Shown: positions 25,892 to 37,307 of the stretch, piece after piece
Numbering within the stretch: the first letter of the stretch is position 1
Layout of the letters: each line of letters opens with the position of its first letter
From: Mastigamoeba balamuthi
Lineage: Eukaryota; Evosea; Mastigamoebida; Mastigamoebidae
Direction of reading: 5' to 3'
Assembly (NCBI GenBank): GCA_902651635.1
Contig: CACRSC010000012.1
Location: 685,394-749,393, forward strand
Length of the DNA stretch: 64,000 nucleotides
Notes under the pieces: generated by a model
What the model was told of the DNA's origin: nothing
The model's database searches: none
What the model saw: only the letters and a program-made list of their open reading frames with translations
Program-made: the position numbers and the translations under genes

Positions 25892-28800
25892 ATGGACGCT
25901 GTAGCAAAGAGGCTGGCCCGGAGCGAGGGAGGCGTCGTCAACCTGTCGGCGCTCGGCCTCTCGGTCGTGCCGCAGGCGATATCCACCGTGCGCCGCGTGC
26001 GCCACGTGAACCTGTCGCGCAACCACTTCATCGGTGCGCCCCGAGGCCCCCGCGCCCACACCGAGCCCGCCTGAAATAACGGGATTGATTCTCCCGTAAA
26101 ACGAACTATTTTCAACACAACAAAAACCGCAGCAGTCTTTTCAAACTGAAACCATACCATGTCGATTCCGACTCCTGCACGCACCACCGCGCGCGCGGAT
26201 GCACAACCAACACGTCTGCCGCAGATCTCGAGGACGTGGAGGCGTTCGGCAAGGTCGTGGGGCTCAACATGTCGCACAACCACCTCACCGCTGTTCCCGA
26301 GCCCCTCGCGCGCATCGCTTCGCTCGAGGGTCCGCTCGCGCTGCCCGCCACGACGGGCTCTTGTCCCCCTCCCTGCGGCTGATCCACTGCCGCAGACCTG
26401 GACCTGAGCTACAACAAGCTGACTGGAGAGCTGGGCGACAGCGCGTTCATACAGTCGCTGGTGGTGCTGGACCTGAGCTTCAATAGGCTGACGTCGGTCA
26501 AGGCCGAGATATCGGCACTGGCGAGCCTGCGCAGCCTCAACCTGTCGCACAACGAGCTCGTGTCGCTGCCGCCCGCGCTCCCCGCATCGCTGACCTCGCT
26601 CAACGTCAGCGACAACATGCTCAGGCGCCTGCCCGCGCAGATCGGCGACCTCAAAGCCCTCAGCCGGGTTCGTCGCACTGCGACAAATATCTCGTCCCCT
26701 CGATGTCGAATTGGGACTGAATGTAGGACCTCCTCCTTCCCCGGCAGCTGGATGTCTCGCACAACAGGCTGTCGCACCTGCCGCCGTCGATCAAGGGCGC
26801 CGAGGATCTCAAGGAGCTGCTGACGGCGGGGAACCCGTGGATCTGCCCGCGCGCGAGCGTGTGCGACGCGGGAGCGGCGGCTGTCTTTGCGGAGCTCTCG
26901 CGGCTCGCCAACGCCCACGCCGACCCGCTGTACACGGGCATCACAGGCCTCGCTGACTGCATCGTCGGCAAGACCATCTCGTTCCAGGTCATCGCCCGCG
27001 ACTCGAGCAACGTCGCCCGCATCGCCGGAGGCGACGACGTGGCCGGTAACTTCGCCGCCCTCGCCTTTTCTCGAATTGTGTGGGAGTGACACCGCGCGAA
27101 CGTCGCCGCAGTGTCGGTCAAGGGGCCCGGGAGGACGAAGACCAAGGTGAACGACCTCGGCGACGGGACGTACAAGGTGGAGGCCACGCCGTCGGCGCCC
27201 GGCCTGTACACTGTGCTCGCCACTGTCGGCGGGACGCTCGTGGGCTGCGGCCCCGTCGCGTTCAGCGCGCTCGCGGGAGAGGACACGGGGTACGAGCCCG
27301 AGGACCTCGACACCGTCTCGCCCGGGGAGGAGGGCAAGCCGCACCTCGAGGCCTTCGCGTTCGGGCACGGCGACGTCTTCGCGCAGTTCAGCGAGCTGCA
27401 GCGCCTGTCGCGCGAGCTCAACGTGCCGCTGTCGGTCCCCGAGGTCGTCGTCTGCGGCGAGCGCGGCTACGAGACGCTGGCGGAGCTCATTTGGGGCGTC
27501 TTCCCGCTGGACCTCGCGTCCCGCGCCCCGCTGGGCCGCCCTGTCCACCTGAACATCGTCTGCAACTCTGAGGCGAAGGAGCCCCGCCTGACGCTCAAGC
27601 GCGACCGCCTCCTGGGGGCGAACGTCTCGGGGGGCATGCGCGACATGACGGTGGCCCTCGACGCCCTGCCCGAGATGCTCGAGCAGAGGGTCCACGAGTC
27701 CTCTGCGGTGCCCGTCAACCTGATCTACGAGTCGTGCTCCGTGATCACGTGCAACATCATCTTCGCGCCTGCCATCCCCGCGATAGATGCGCCCGAGAGG
27801 ATCCTCGCGGAGGAGATCCTGCTCGACCTCATTGCGCCGACCCATCGCACTGTGGTCTGCGTCACCCGTGCGCACAGCTCTTCCTACACGATTCTGATGT
27901 CGACTGAAAACAACGCCTGCATGACCTTAACAGCGAGCATCCACTGGAACTTGCTGCAGACGTCCCAGTGGCTGACGTGGCTGACGTCCGTGGACACGAA
28001 CCTGAGGCGCTCGATTTTTGCCTTCACGAGGTTCTCGCCGCTTGTGTCGTCGTACAACAACGCGCGCGACCTGCAGGAGTTCATCAGCGGGCGGCCGACG
28101 GCCTTTGCGACCTTCTTCGTGTCCCTGCTCGGCCGCGAGGCCCGCGCATCCTGCGCGACTGCCGACGACTACAAGCTGCGGCTGTGGCAGGCTAGCCAGC
28201 TCGACGTGCGGGCTCTCGAGGCGCTGTCGTACGACAAGTCTCTCGACTCCTCTCTGGGCGCGCACTCTCTCCGTGCATTCGTGTACAGGCGCATCGTCAG
28301 GCAGTACCACTCGGAGCTGCCCGCGCTTCAGCAGAGGCTCGCGAATCTGTCCCAGGACGCGCAGAGCAGCCTCGCACTCGTCAAGGACCAGGTGCTGTCG
28401 CTCAGGGCAGCGACTCTGCCGAACCAGCTGCGCCTAGCCCTCAGCAACTTCACGCTGCGCTTCACGGGCTTCGTAGCCCAGCTGCTGCGCGGTACTGTCG
28501 AGGGCTCCAGGGCCGATCTCGGCCAGACGTTCGCAGAGGAGGCCGCGGAGATGCAGAGCATCACGCCGCTCTTCCTCGCGGCGCAGGACGTTCAGAACGC
28601 CGAGTGCCGACTGTACGGAGGGGCGCAGCTCGTGCGGGCGCTCGACAACTTCAAGCGCTGCGCGGCCAACGTGACGATGAACCCCGCGGTGGCCTCCGAG
28701 TGTCTCGGGGCCACCAACGCCATCTCGATGGCGGCGCAGCTCGCCCAGAGGGAGGTCCGGGCCGGGCTGGCGCCGCTGATTGAGCAGCTGTGCCTGCAGT

Positions 28801-29441
28801 CGTCGTACATAATCGAGAGGATAGCGCAGATCGTCGAGTCTCTCGTCACGCCCACGGCAGCCCAGAGGGCAAACACCAGCAAGCCGTTCATTGACCGGGT
28901 GGTGGAGTTCTCCTACCTGCTCAAGAACGTCAGGGAGCTCTTCATGGAGATTGTCGAGCAGCGCATTTCCTCGTTCAAGGCCAAGTGCTTCGAGGACTTC
29001 AGCTCTTCCACCACCCTGTGGGACCTGCCGTCGATCACGATGTCAGTATCATGTGGTCACCTTCTATCGCTGACGTTTGTGTATGACAGTGACGCGGAGA
29101 TGCAGAACAACATGCAGAAGCTGGCGGACAACATTCACGTGCAGCTGCGCGACCGCCTGACCGAGGGCGTTGTGGCCCGCTTCTACAGCATCATGCTGCA
29201 GGGCGTCGCCACGAGCGTGCCCACGGAGATGCATTCCACCCTGATGAGCCTCAAGGACGCCCACCTGCTCAACTTCTTCCAGGTGCGGTGTTGCGCCGGC
29301 TATCACCGAACTTACATAATGCACGCAACGCCGCAGCTCGGAGCACTCGAGGACAACCTGCTCACCTCTCAGGAGAGGCTCGAGGCTCAGATTAGCGGTC
29401 TTGACACGAAGAAGGAGTCCGTCAAGGCAGTTGCCTTGTGA
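25892..29441 (+). CDS. LRR - filamin repeat - dynamin-like protein lacking GTPase motifs
   Basis: Eight exons: 25892-26033, 26225-26329, 26396-26667, 26748-27045, 27112-27867, 27934-29041, 29090-29282, 29337-29441; 2979 nt, 992 aa. Residues ~15-215 are leucine-rich repeats (LRSLNLSHNELVSLPPAL, LDVSHNRLSHLP). Residues ~250-330 form a filamin-type Ig domain split by an intron (GITGLADCIVGKTISF ... GDGTYKVEATPSAPGLYTV). The rest follows dynamin from the G domain through a helical stalk to a GED-like end. The P-loop position reads VVCGERGYETLAELIWG with no GxxxxGK[ST]; DxxG is replaced by CNIIFAPAIPAID, and TKxD by FTRF. It should not bind or hydrolyse GTP canonically. It may act as a scaffold or membrane-bending partner of a true dynamin (inference). 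Confidence 0.75.
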
Positions 29442-29626
29442 GTCGTCATAAACAGCTGTCACACCAATCCGCTCCAACGGGCCAAAAATACATAGGACTT
29501 CCTCTTCACTTGGGTCGCCCAGCGGTCCGCGACAGTTTGGCATGCCCCGAAGATCGGTTGGGATTCGCTGTGCCGAATGATTTCGCCCCCCCGCAGCATT
29601 TAATTAAAAAACCACCCACGCTTTAA

Positions 29627-30578
29627 ATGGATAGCACGGTGCTCGACGTGCGTCCGGTGTTCTCGCTCGCCGACGACCTCGTGTGGGCGCGCATCGCCTC
29701 GGCGCTGCCCCTTCGTGTGCGTCTGTTCCGTGAAAGGGCATCCCCGCCGGTGACTGTATTCTCGCAACTCTTTGCATCGCTGTGTTGACCGGGGGGCTCC
29801 TTTTTCGCCGCCATTAATGACGGGCCCCCCAAAATTAACTCTGCACCCCCCGGCACTGCCAGGACGTCGGGTCCTTCGCCGTGTGCAACAGGCGGATGTA
29901 CGTGATCACGTGCTCCGAGTTCCTGTGGAAGCGTGCGTCGCTGGCCGGGCCGAGGGGGGCTCCGTCACTTTCGCCCCACCTCGGATATTTGTCTCGGCGA
30001 ACAATCTTACGGGGTGTGTGCGTGTATGGCGACGGGCAGTGAAGACAAGGCTCGACTTCGGCATGAGGGAGCTGCCGAAGGAGCACACATCATGGCGCGT
30101 CTACTACCGCACTCTGTGCACGTTCACCGGCGTCTTCCACGAGTCCTGGGCCAACGTCTTCACCACCGACATCATCACCCTCGCCCCCAACCGCGCCACG
30201 TATGTCACGCAGCCGAAGAAGAGATTCAGTCGAATCCAAGAGTCTGACTCCTGGTCCGGATGCAGCGGGATCAAGGCATCGATGAACGGGGCCTGGGAGG
30301 TGACCGAGTGCTTCTTCGACGGTACCACCCTGAGGTTCTGCGCCAAAGGCGGGGCGAGCAGGTGGTCGTTCGTGTACGAGGCGCGCATGCTGGGCTCTGC
30401 GGCCGATTCCGACCAGCATCCGCACGGGGTCCTCAGGCTGCGCGTGCAGCGCACGCACCCGGACCCCCGCCAGTTCTGGGGGTTCCTGCTGCGCTCGGAC
30501 ATCAGGCACGACAGCATCTTCATGAAGCCTGTGTGGTCGCAGACCCCCAGGATGTACGAGAACGACGTCTGGGCCTGA
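29627..30578 (+). CDS. F-box protein
   Basis: Three exons (29627-29716, 29863-29932, 30040-30578), 699 nt, 232 aa. The N-terminal F-box reads LVWARIASALPLRDVGSFAV, then CNRRMYVITCSEFLWKR and SWRVYYRTLC, a layout typical of F-box proteins, where the box binds Skp1 of an SCF ubiquitin ligase. The C-terminal ~150 residues (GIKASMNGAWEVTECFF, WGFLLRSD) are likely a beta-rich substrate domain and match nothing I recognise. The F-box appears only after splicing across both introns, which supports the model. Confidence 0.65.
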
Positions 30579-30857
30579 GAGGAGGAGCGGAGAGGAGACG
30601 CCGAGACGCCCGGGTTGCCACCATGCTCTCTTGATGTGTTTGTTAGGACCAATGTACGCGATCCCACACTCGTGTCGTGACAACTTCAGTCCACGAGAAT
30701 AAAAGCAAATGCAGCATTGCCCGCATGAACAGACGGTGCGTCACACCGTGTCGCACCCCCCTCGGTGACGTTCCGACAGGAGGAGATATTGCTAGGGGGG
30801 TAGACGGTATCTGCTTGCTAAGAAATCGCCTGCTTTGTTGTTTTTTACTCGGTGCTG

Positions 30858-31184
30858 ATGGACTGGAAGACCGGTGTGGTCGCTGGTGTGGCCGGGGGTG
30901 CCGTGTCGTACGCCTTTGGCCTGCCGCCCCCGACGTGGGTGCTGCCGTGCGCCGTGGGCCTGTGGCAGGCGCGCGGCGTCCCGCGGCAGGTCCGCGTGGT
31001 CAGCTGGTTCGCGGTCATCTGGCTGCTGGTCAGCGCCGTCCTGTGCACGCTGGACGCCCCTGCCCACGTCTCGGTGCTGGTGCCCACGGTCTTCGTCCTG
31101 GCGAGCGCGGCCTCCTCGTTCCTGTCCCGCAGGCTCGCACCCAGCGCTCCCAAAAAGATCAGCGAAGATACGAGGCGCCCGTGA
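30858..31184 (+). CDS. small three-helix membrane protein
   Basis: A single exon, 108 aa. Three hydrophobic stretches are visible (VVAGVAGGAVSYAFGL, VVSWFAVIWLLVSAVLCTL, VSVLVPTVFVLASAASSFL) and a basic tail follows. No signal peptide and no recognised family. The stop is followed within about 15 nt by AATAAA. Codon use is like neighbouring genes, so it is probably real. Confidence 0.6.
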   Translation: MDWKTGVVAGVAGGAVSYAFGLPPPTWVLPCAVGLWQARGVPRQVRVVSWFAVIWLLVSAVLCTLDAPAHVSVLVPTVFVLASAASSFLSRRLAPSAPKKISEDTRRP

Positions 31185-31232
31185 GGAGGAAAATCCGAAA
31201 TAAACAAAATAAAGAAAGCACCCCCCGAGGCC

Positions 31233-32662
31233 ATGTCTGTGCCGTACGAGACCGCCGTCAACGAGCTCTGCGAGATGTTCCCCGACTTCGACCGCGAGGT
31301 CGTCGTCATGATCCTGCGCGAGAACCGCGGCCACATGGAGCGGACGATCGACACGCTCTTTGTCATGTCCGCGCGCGCCCGCCGCTTCCCCCCCATTCGC
31401 GCCGCCGGTTTAAAACTGGCCGCTGACGTCTCCGCCCGGCTCCGCGCGCGCGCGCAGGAAGGGCGAGAAGCCCATCAATGACCCCGCACCTGCCGTGCGT
31501 GCCCCGCGTCGATTCTTGCCGTTGTGTTTGGTTGCGGTGTGCATTTTGGTGTTTTAAATTGCGTCGCCCTGTGCGCGCCCACCCCCCCGCGATCGGCGCC
31601 TTCTCCTCCCCCTCCCCCGTGCGCGGCTCCAGGGCGCGGCAGTGGGGCCCGACGGCCCGGCGGCGGGCACCCAGGAGCAGATCGACGCGGACGAGATGCT
31701 CGCGCGCGAGATCCAGCGGCAGCTCGCCGAGGCCGAGACGCGCACGGGCTCCGACTACATCGACAACTACTTCTTCGGTGGTGCGCCCAGGCCGATGCCA
31801 CGTCACGCACGCTGCGGGAGCGCGCCTGCCGCCACGGCTGCCCGGCCTGGGGGGCCGGGGGCAGTTGGGCGGGTCCCGCCTGCTGCTGAGTTTGCCTGCA
31901 ACTGCGCGACAATTGTTATTGTGACGTGGCGCACAGGGTTCACGCGCGTGCAGACGTCTGGGGGAAGAAGGAAACATGGCCTCATAACCTCGCCGGGGGT
32001 CTGACTCTCCCTGTGCGGGGGGATGTGCGGCAGGGTCGAGGCCTGTCGCGCAAGGGCAGCAGGGCGAGTACGACGACGACGTGCTCAAGGACCTCAAGGA
32101 GAAGTGGAACCGCCTGGGAAACGGTAACGTCTCCCGGGGGAGATCCCCGTATCTTCCCGCCCTCTGATTCCCTGGGCCCTCCAGCGACGAAGCTCAAGTG
32201 CAGGGAGCTGTGGCTGAAGCTCAAGACCAAGACCGGCGATGACGGCAGGAAGTTCATGTGCGTCCCCGTCCCGCCCCGACAACGCCTCCCCCGCGTTCTC
32301 CTGAGCCCGCCGTGCCCCGCACCCACTCCAGGCCGATCAACGAGGCCGCGCCTGCCGGCCAGGCCGACGACGAGGAGATCGCCTTTGACGCGTCTCTCGT
32401 GAAGCGCACCAAGCCCGCTCTGGAGTTCGAGGGCGAGATCCCTCTCGGTGCAGCACCCCCCTCCTCGTTGCGCACGAACCCGTCGCCTCTGACCCCCCAC
32501 ACGCGTCCTCCTCTCCTCTCCCCTCCCTTCGCCCCCGCAGCCGATCGCAGGGCGCAGCGCACGTCGCCTGTGGTGGCGCCAGCCCAGGCGCCGTCGCTGA
32601 TGGACGCGCCGGTGCCGCAGGCGCCGTCGTCGGGGCCGCGCGAGTCGAAGAAGGACAAGTGA
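31233..32662 (+). CDS. CUE-domain ubiquitin-binding protein
   Basis: Seven exons: 31233-31361, 31460-31492, 31633-31777, 32055-32123, 32185-32257, 32332-32447, 32541-32662; 687 nt, 228 aa. The N-terminus (ELCEMFPDFDREVVVMILRE then NRGHMERTIDTLF) is a CUE domain with the MFP and di-leucine-like motifs that bind monoubiquitin. The remainder is charged and mostly disordered, with a short conserved-looking piece DYIDNYFFG and a lysine-rich segment. The start is only 49 nt after the previous stop. A role in endocytic or ER-associated ubiquitin handling follows from the family; the partner is unknown. Confidence 0.75.
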
Positions 32663-33183
32663 GAGCGGGTGCGGGGCGGGGGCTGGACGGGAGGGCGGGC
32701 GATGAGGTCCTGTGGGGCGCTGCCGGTGGCCCGCGCGTTGGGACCCCGAGAGACTGCACTACCACAGTCCCGTGCCGGCCGTGTGGCTGCGCATCCATCC
32801 CCCTGCCACCACCAAGGGGACAGACACTGCCATTACGCCCCTCTGCCGCACTCCCGCATTCGATTGACATCCGCATAACAGCAGTCGTTCAAACCCCTGC
32901 TACAACCGTATCCGTTGTTCCTCCAGCAGCTGTATGACGCGGTTTATGGGGGACTGCACAACTGTTCTCGTTCTATGATGGTTGTGTGTTGACCTATCGG
33001 TGGTGGTGAACATGTAGATGAAGTACTTTTTGCCCAGGGGAGGGATGTATGTGTTCGCGTTGGGTAGGAAGGTTGAACCTCATCTACAGAGAAGCGGTGC
33101 TCATAAGCAGTACAGGATTTCGAGAAATCTCTGCCCAAACAAATATCCGCCACCACAATCTCCCCCACAGTAGTCGCTACTCC
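32663..33183. other. intergenic, no gene seen
   Basis: No recognisable gene. ACAAATATCCGCC at about 33138 lies ~45 nt before the next ATG. Confidence 0.5.
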
Positions 33184-33846
33184 ATGCCCGCAGGCCGAGA
33201 AGCCACACACCCGGCGGCCGGCGCGTCTGAGCCGCGGGACCTGTCCGCCCTCCGCGTCTACGTCGCCTCTGCGGACCCCGTCGTCCCCTACGCGACGCTG
33301 CGCCGCGACCTGCGCACGGGCGCCTGGAAGGACACGCTGGCCCGCTGGTGGCTCGAGCTCGTCGAGCAGCGCGTCGCCGACTACCTGCGCGCGCACGGCT
33401 ATGTCGACGGCGCGCTGCCCGAGCGCTACCTCGACGACCCCCCGGCCTCGCTCGACGCCATCCGCTCGTCGCTCGACGCCGTGCGCTCGGCGCTGTCGCC
33501 CGCCTCGGAGCGCTCGCTGCGGGCCGACGTGCTGGACCCCGTCCGCCGCGTGGTCTACGAGCGCATTGCCGAGTACGAGGAGGCCGTCCAGGCGTTCGTG
33601 GCCTACGAGGGCAGCGGCGGCAGCAGCGGCGGGTGCCCGGGGCTCGCGGGGGACCTCGAGTACATCCGCGAGATGCGCAGGGGGGAGGCCGAGTTCGCGG
33701 GGCCGCCCGGGACGCGGTCGCCGCAGCCGGGGCAGCGCGGGCCCAGGCGCGTGGTGCCCGTCTCGGGGCTCGTGTACGACTGCCTGCTGAGGCACGAGAA
33801 CGTGCTGTCGACGGCGCTGTCGCACTGGAGCTCGCGACTGCGCTGA
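33184..33846 (+). CDS. hypothetical helical protein, 220 aa
   Basis: A single exon with strong GC-rich coding bias. It is largely helical (LARWWLELVEQRVADYLRAH, SLDAIRSSLDAVRSALSPAS, RRVVYERIAEYEEAVQAFVA), with a Gly/Ser linker near residues 142-150. No signal peptide, membrane segment or known domain is visible. The fold may be a helical bundle. Start chosen at the only early ATG, preceded by an RAATATC word. Confidence 0.65.
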   Translation: MPAGREATHPAAGASEPRDLSALRVYVASADPVVPYATLRRDLRTGAWKDTLARWWLELVEQRVADYLRAHGYVDGALPERYLDDPPASLDAIRSSLDAVRSALSPASERSLRADVLDPVRRVVYERIAEYEEAVQAFVAYEGSGGSSGGCPGLAGDLEYIREMRRGEAEFAGPPGTRSPQPGQRGPRRVVPVSGLVYDCLLRHENVLSTALSHWSSRLR

Positions 33847-34279
33847 CAGCGCCTGCAGCACCAACGTGGCTTCTCTTTGCTTGTCTGTCCTCTGGTCAGT
33901 CTGTCGTGCACTCAAGACTGCCCACAAAGAGGCGGAGGGGGGCTACGCCACGTGCTACGCTATGGCGTGTGCACATTCTTGACTGGAGGCAGGCGGCCCT
34001 TGGAAGGGAGCCAAGAGATGGTTGTGATACCCGTTGCTCGGTGGGTGTGCACTCCCCCAAAAGACAATAGCGCACGAGAGAAACTCTCCCGGCCCGAGGC
34101 TTGTCACCATAGCCCTCAGGCACTTCCGCCTGAAGAGGAATGCATGTGCCCAGGGCTACGACGCAAAAAAAAGGGCACGACCGACAGAAGGGGAAAAAGT
34201 GGTGTATTTGTATAGCGAAGTGCATGATGGTATACGAATTTGACTCCGCAGAACAGAGGGGCAGGCAGTTTGGATGCCC
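33847..34279. other. intergenic between convergent genes
   Basis: Nothing recognisable in about 430 nt; 3'UTRs of the two flanking genes are expected here. Confidence 0.5.
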
Positions 34280-35977
34280 CTACTGCAGGGCGGCGTCGAT
34301 CGCGTTCACCAGCGAGAGACTCAGGGCCGAGTAGTGCACCTCCCACGACCGCACCAACTCGTCGACGCCCTGCACGTACGCCGCAGGCAGCCCGTCCTTC
34401 GCCCGCCACACGGCGCCCGCGAGGTCCTGGACCAGCGTTGCCACCCTCGGCCTGCAGGCCTCCCTCCTCTCGGCGTTGGTCGCCTTCCACGTGCGGACGA
34501 GGTCCCTGTGCAGCAGCCCGACTCCGACGCACTCGACGAGCTGGGCGCCGACCTCGGTTCCACGCGAGCGCGCCTCGACGAACGCCTGCACGTCGTCGGC
34601 GGTGCTCATCGACGCGACGCTCTTCGAGATGTCGGCCGTGCGGATGCCGGGCAGCATGACGTGCAGCAGCAGCACGAGCCTGAGCCTCGGCAGCTGCCCG
34701 CCAGTCTCCTTTGCTATCCCCAGCGCTGCTCCCAGCCGCACAGCAGCCTCTTGCGGGGTCTGGTGCACTGGGGCCGATGCGGCCTCTGCCGGTATCGGAG
34801 GCGACGGCTCCGAAGTCCTGAGGCGCTTGATGGCGGGCTGCAGGACCTTGGCGGCCTTGGAGGCGGTGCTGCCGTTCCTCTTGCCTGCGTGCGACGGGCG
34901 GAGGTACATCTGCTGGCGGCCGGGATAGCACGCCACCGGAACGGCTATGCCACCGGCGTCGGAACTCTCAGCCTCCTCGGGCTCGGCGCCCTTGGGCTCT
35001 TCCGGCTGCGTCTGCTGCGGCTCCTGCGGTTGCACCTGCGTCTGCTGGACCTGGCTGACGCCGTAGTTGAGCTGCAGTGGCATGGGGTCGACTGGCGTAA
35101 TGGGCCCCAGAGCGAGCGACTCGGCCAGAGGAGGCAGCGCTGGTGCCGGGGCACAGACCGTGACTGGAACAGAAGCAGCGTATCCAGAGAGGGCATACTG
35201 GTTCGGAGCCGCGCCCATTCCCATACCCATGTTCAGGGGCATACCCATACCCATGGGCATGCCACCCATACCCATACCGACGCCCATACCCATGCCCATG
35301 CCCATGCCCATAGCGCCCATGCCCATCATCACGGGCCACGCTCCGGCGAACGCAGGCGACGCAGACGGATAGGCCCCCATCGCAGCGTATCCGGCAGCTG
35401 GGAACCACTGTGGCTGGCCCATCTGGATCGGCTGCATCTGCTGGATTGCCTGGATGGGCTGGATTGGCTGGATGGGCTGCCAGGACATGTTGGGCATGGC
35501 CGGGGGAATTGCCGACAGCGGAGCCGCTGCTGGGAGCTGTGACTGCGACGGCAGCGGGAAGCACGGGGCCGTCATGATGGGCGACGACTGCTGGGCAGGA
35601 GGCACCCACGACGGCCCGTCACGGGCAGGCGACGGCGCCCTGAAAAACGGCGAGGACTTGATCGACTCGTTTTCCGGCGACGCCGTGGTGGATGACGCGG
35701 CACTCTGGGCGGAGGACGACGACGACGAGAGCGCTGCGGAGGACGAGGGCGACGGGTGGAACGAGACGAGGTCCTCGTGGACCCACGCGAGCTGGTCGCC
35801 CTGCACGAGCTCGAAGACGCGGACGGCACGCGAGGACCGACGGCTGCCCGCCTTGGTGGCCTCGCTGCGGCAGTGGCCCGCGCGCAGGACTCTGCACGTC
35901 TTGGTTACCGGGACACCACCGTTGGGGTCCTGCGTCTTGACTTCGGCGAAGGTGGCGTCGTTGCACTCTGAGCGCAT
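34280..35977 (-). CDS. disordered protein with Met-Gly run and helical C-terminal domain
   Basis: A single exon; the first true ATG at 35977 gives 565 aa (MRSECNDATFAEVKTQ...). Residues 1-85 look folded and contain three Cys and a His. A Ser/Pro/Gln-rich region follows with a PIQPIQPIQAIQQMQPIQM stretch and a long alternating Met-Gly run (about 35214-35330). A KRLRTSE basic patch could be a nuclear signal. The last ~150 residues are helical (ADDVQAFVEA, LVRTWKATNAERREA). The family is not recognised. Low-complexity content suggests a condensate-forming or regulatory protein, but that is inference. Confidence 0.65.
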   Translation of the reverse strand: MRSECNDATFAEVKTQDPNGGVPVTKTCRVLRAGHCRSEATKAGSRRSSRAVRVFELVQGDQLAWVHEDLVSFHPSPSSSAALSSSSSSAQSAASSTTASPENESIKSSPFFRAPSPARDGPSWVPPAQQSSPIMTAPCFPLPSQSQLPAAAPLSAIPPAMPNMSWQPIQPIQPIQAIQQMQPIQMGQPQWFPAAGYAAMGAYPSASPAFAGAWPVMMGMGAMGMGMGMGMGVGMGMGGMPMGMGMPLNMGMGMGAAPNQYALSGYAASVPVTVCAPAPALPPLAESLALGPITPVDPMPLQLNYGVSQVQQTQVQPQEPQQTQPEEPKGAEPEEAESSDAGGIAVPVACYPGRQQMYLRPSHAGKRNGSTASKAAKVLQPAIKRLRTSEPSPPIPAEAASAPVHQTPQEAAVRLGAALGIAKETGGQLPRLRLVLLLHVMLPGIRTADISKSVASMSTADDVQAFVEARSRGTEVGAQLVECVGVGLLHRDLVRTWKATNAERREACRPRVATLVQDLAGAVWRAKDGLPAAYVQGVDELVRSWEVHYSALSLSLVNAIDAALQ

Positions 35978-37307
35978 TGCAAGGCAGGGAGAGGTCAGGA
36001 GGGGTGTGCTTTGCCGGGTGCGGGCCACTTGAGAGTGCGCGTGGGTCTCGCAAGAGGTGCAAAGTGACCGGTGCTCTTAGTGGAGTGTCTAAAAGTGAAA
36101 TGCACAGTGGCGACAGTTCAGGGCAGGGCAGAGTCGGTGCTGAGAGCCCAAAATAGCCTTTGATACCCCGGACTGGGAACAGGAGTTCCTGTCTCGCGTT
36201 CACAGGCCACCGAGAGCGCGGAGAGCAGAAACGCGGCGTAGAGTAACAGCAAGAGAAGTTGGTGTGGGCGACGAGGGGGAGGAGCGCTGGGTACCGAGGC
36301 ACGACGGGTGGGGCATTGGCAGTGTCCGGGGGAGTTAAAGTAATGCGCAATAATAAAAAGCGGGCTGCGGTGACACAGCGGCGGTGCTCCTAAAAATACA
36401 ACGGAAATGACAAGTCAAAGCGCGCTCCTATTTTAAGACACCCCAATTCCTTTTATCACATCGCACAAATCGCAGCCACGAGGCCGTTGTGTAATATGAA
36501 AAATTAATGCACCAAAGAAACCGCAAATTAAAAATAAAACGGCGCCAAACTGGCGAGGCGGCCAGCGCACCGCGCGCACCCGTCGCCGCCCGCGCGCCGG
36601 TGGGGGCCACGCGTGCGGCCGAATTCCCGGAGAAACGAGGCGGGTGCGGGGATACGAATAAATATGAAAAGGAGTGGAGGGGAGAGATATGTGTGTATGT
36701 AATATACCGTAGTCGATGGCGACCGCGCGACGCTGGCTGGGACCAGCGGGCCACACGACGGGCCGGAACGGGAGGACCCCGTCGCGGGTTCCCGACGAGG
36801 AGGGGTGGGAGGCCTCTTGCCCGAGCGACTCGCACATGACCAAGGAACCGAAACGCGAGGAACCCGATGGCAATTTCTTATGCTGCTATTTTTGGGGGTC
36901 GCGCCCGATATTCTGGTGGTGCTAAAAGTGGCCCCGGGTGCTTGCCAGGCACGCAGGTGCAGGGTGTGGCCATTCGCAGCCCACGATGTGGCCAGCGCAG
37001 GCCAGGGTGCCCGCACTGCGAGATTCTCGGGAGGACAATGTACCGCTGGACCGTGAGATTGGATACGTCCCTTTATATCGCCAAATTCCACATACCCCGT
37101 GTGCGCTGGCAATAGCAGTGCAATGTCACGGCGATACCCTGACTGATCGCGGAGACAGCACACTCGAGCTCGAGCACCGCCTCGGGGGTGCAGCCCGCAC
37201 CGACCCCCTCACCGAGAAGATTCGAGATGACCTCATCGTGAATCTCGCCTGACGGCTCCTCCGGTGATCACCGTCTTTCCCCTTGTGTTGAACCGCAGCA
37301 GCTGGGG
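35978..37307. other. 1.3 kb divergent intergenic region
   Basis: No gene is supported. Segments at 36330-36560 are AT-rich and likely promoter-proximal. Short ORFs here have no coding character. I looked for snRNA, tRNA and snoRNA signatures and found none convincing. Confidence 0.5.

Noticed and set aside
27868-27933. Continuous frame through the dynamin-like region
   Set aside because: A 66-nt GTGCGC...AACAG intron removes an unconserved stretch and is a multiple of three, so the open frame hides it.
37225-37260. Possible C/D-box snoRNA (GATGA ... CTGA)
   Set aside because: Boxes are only ~30 nt apart and no terminal stem is present.
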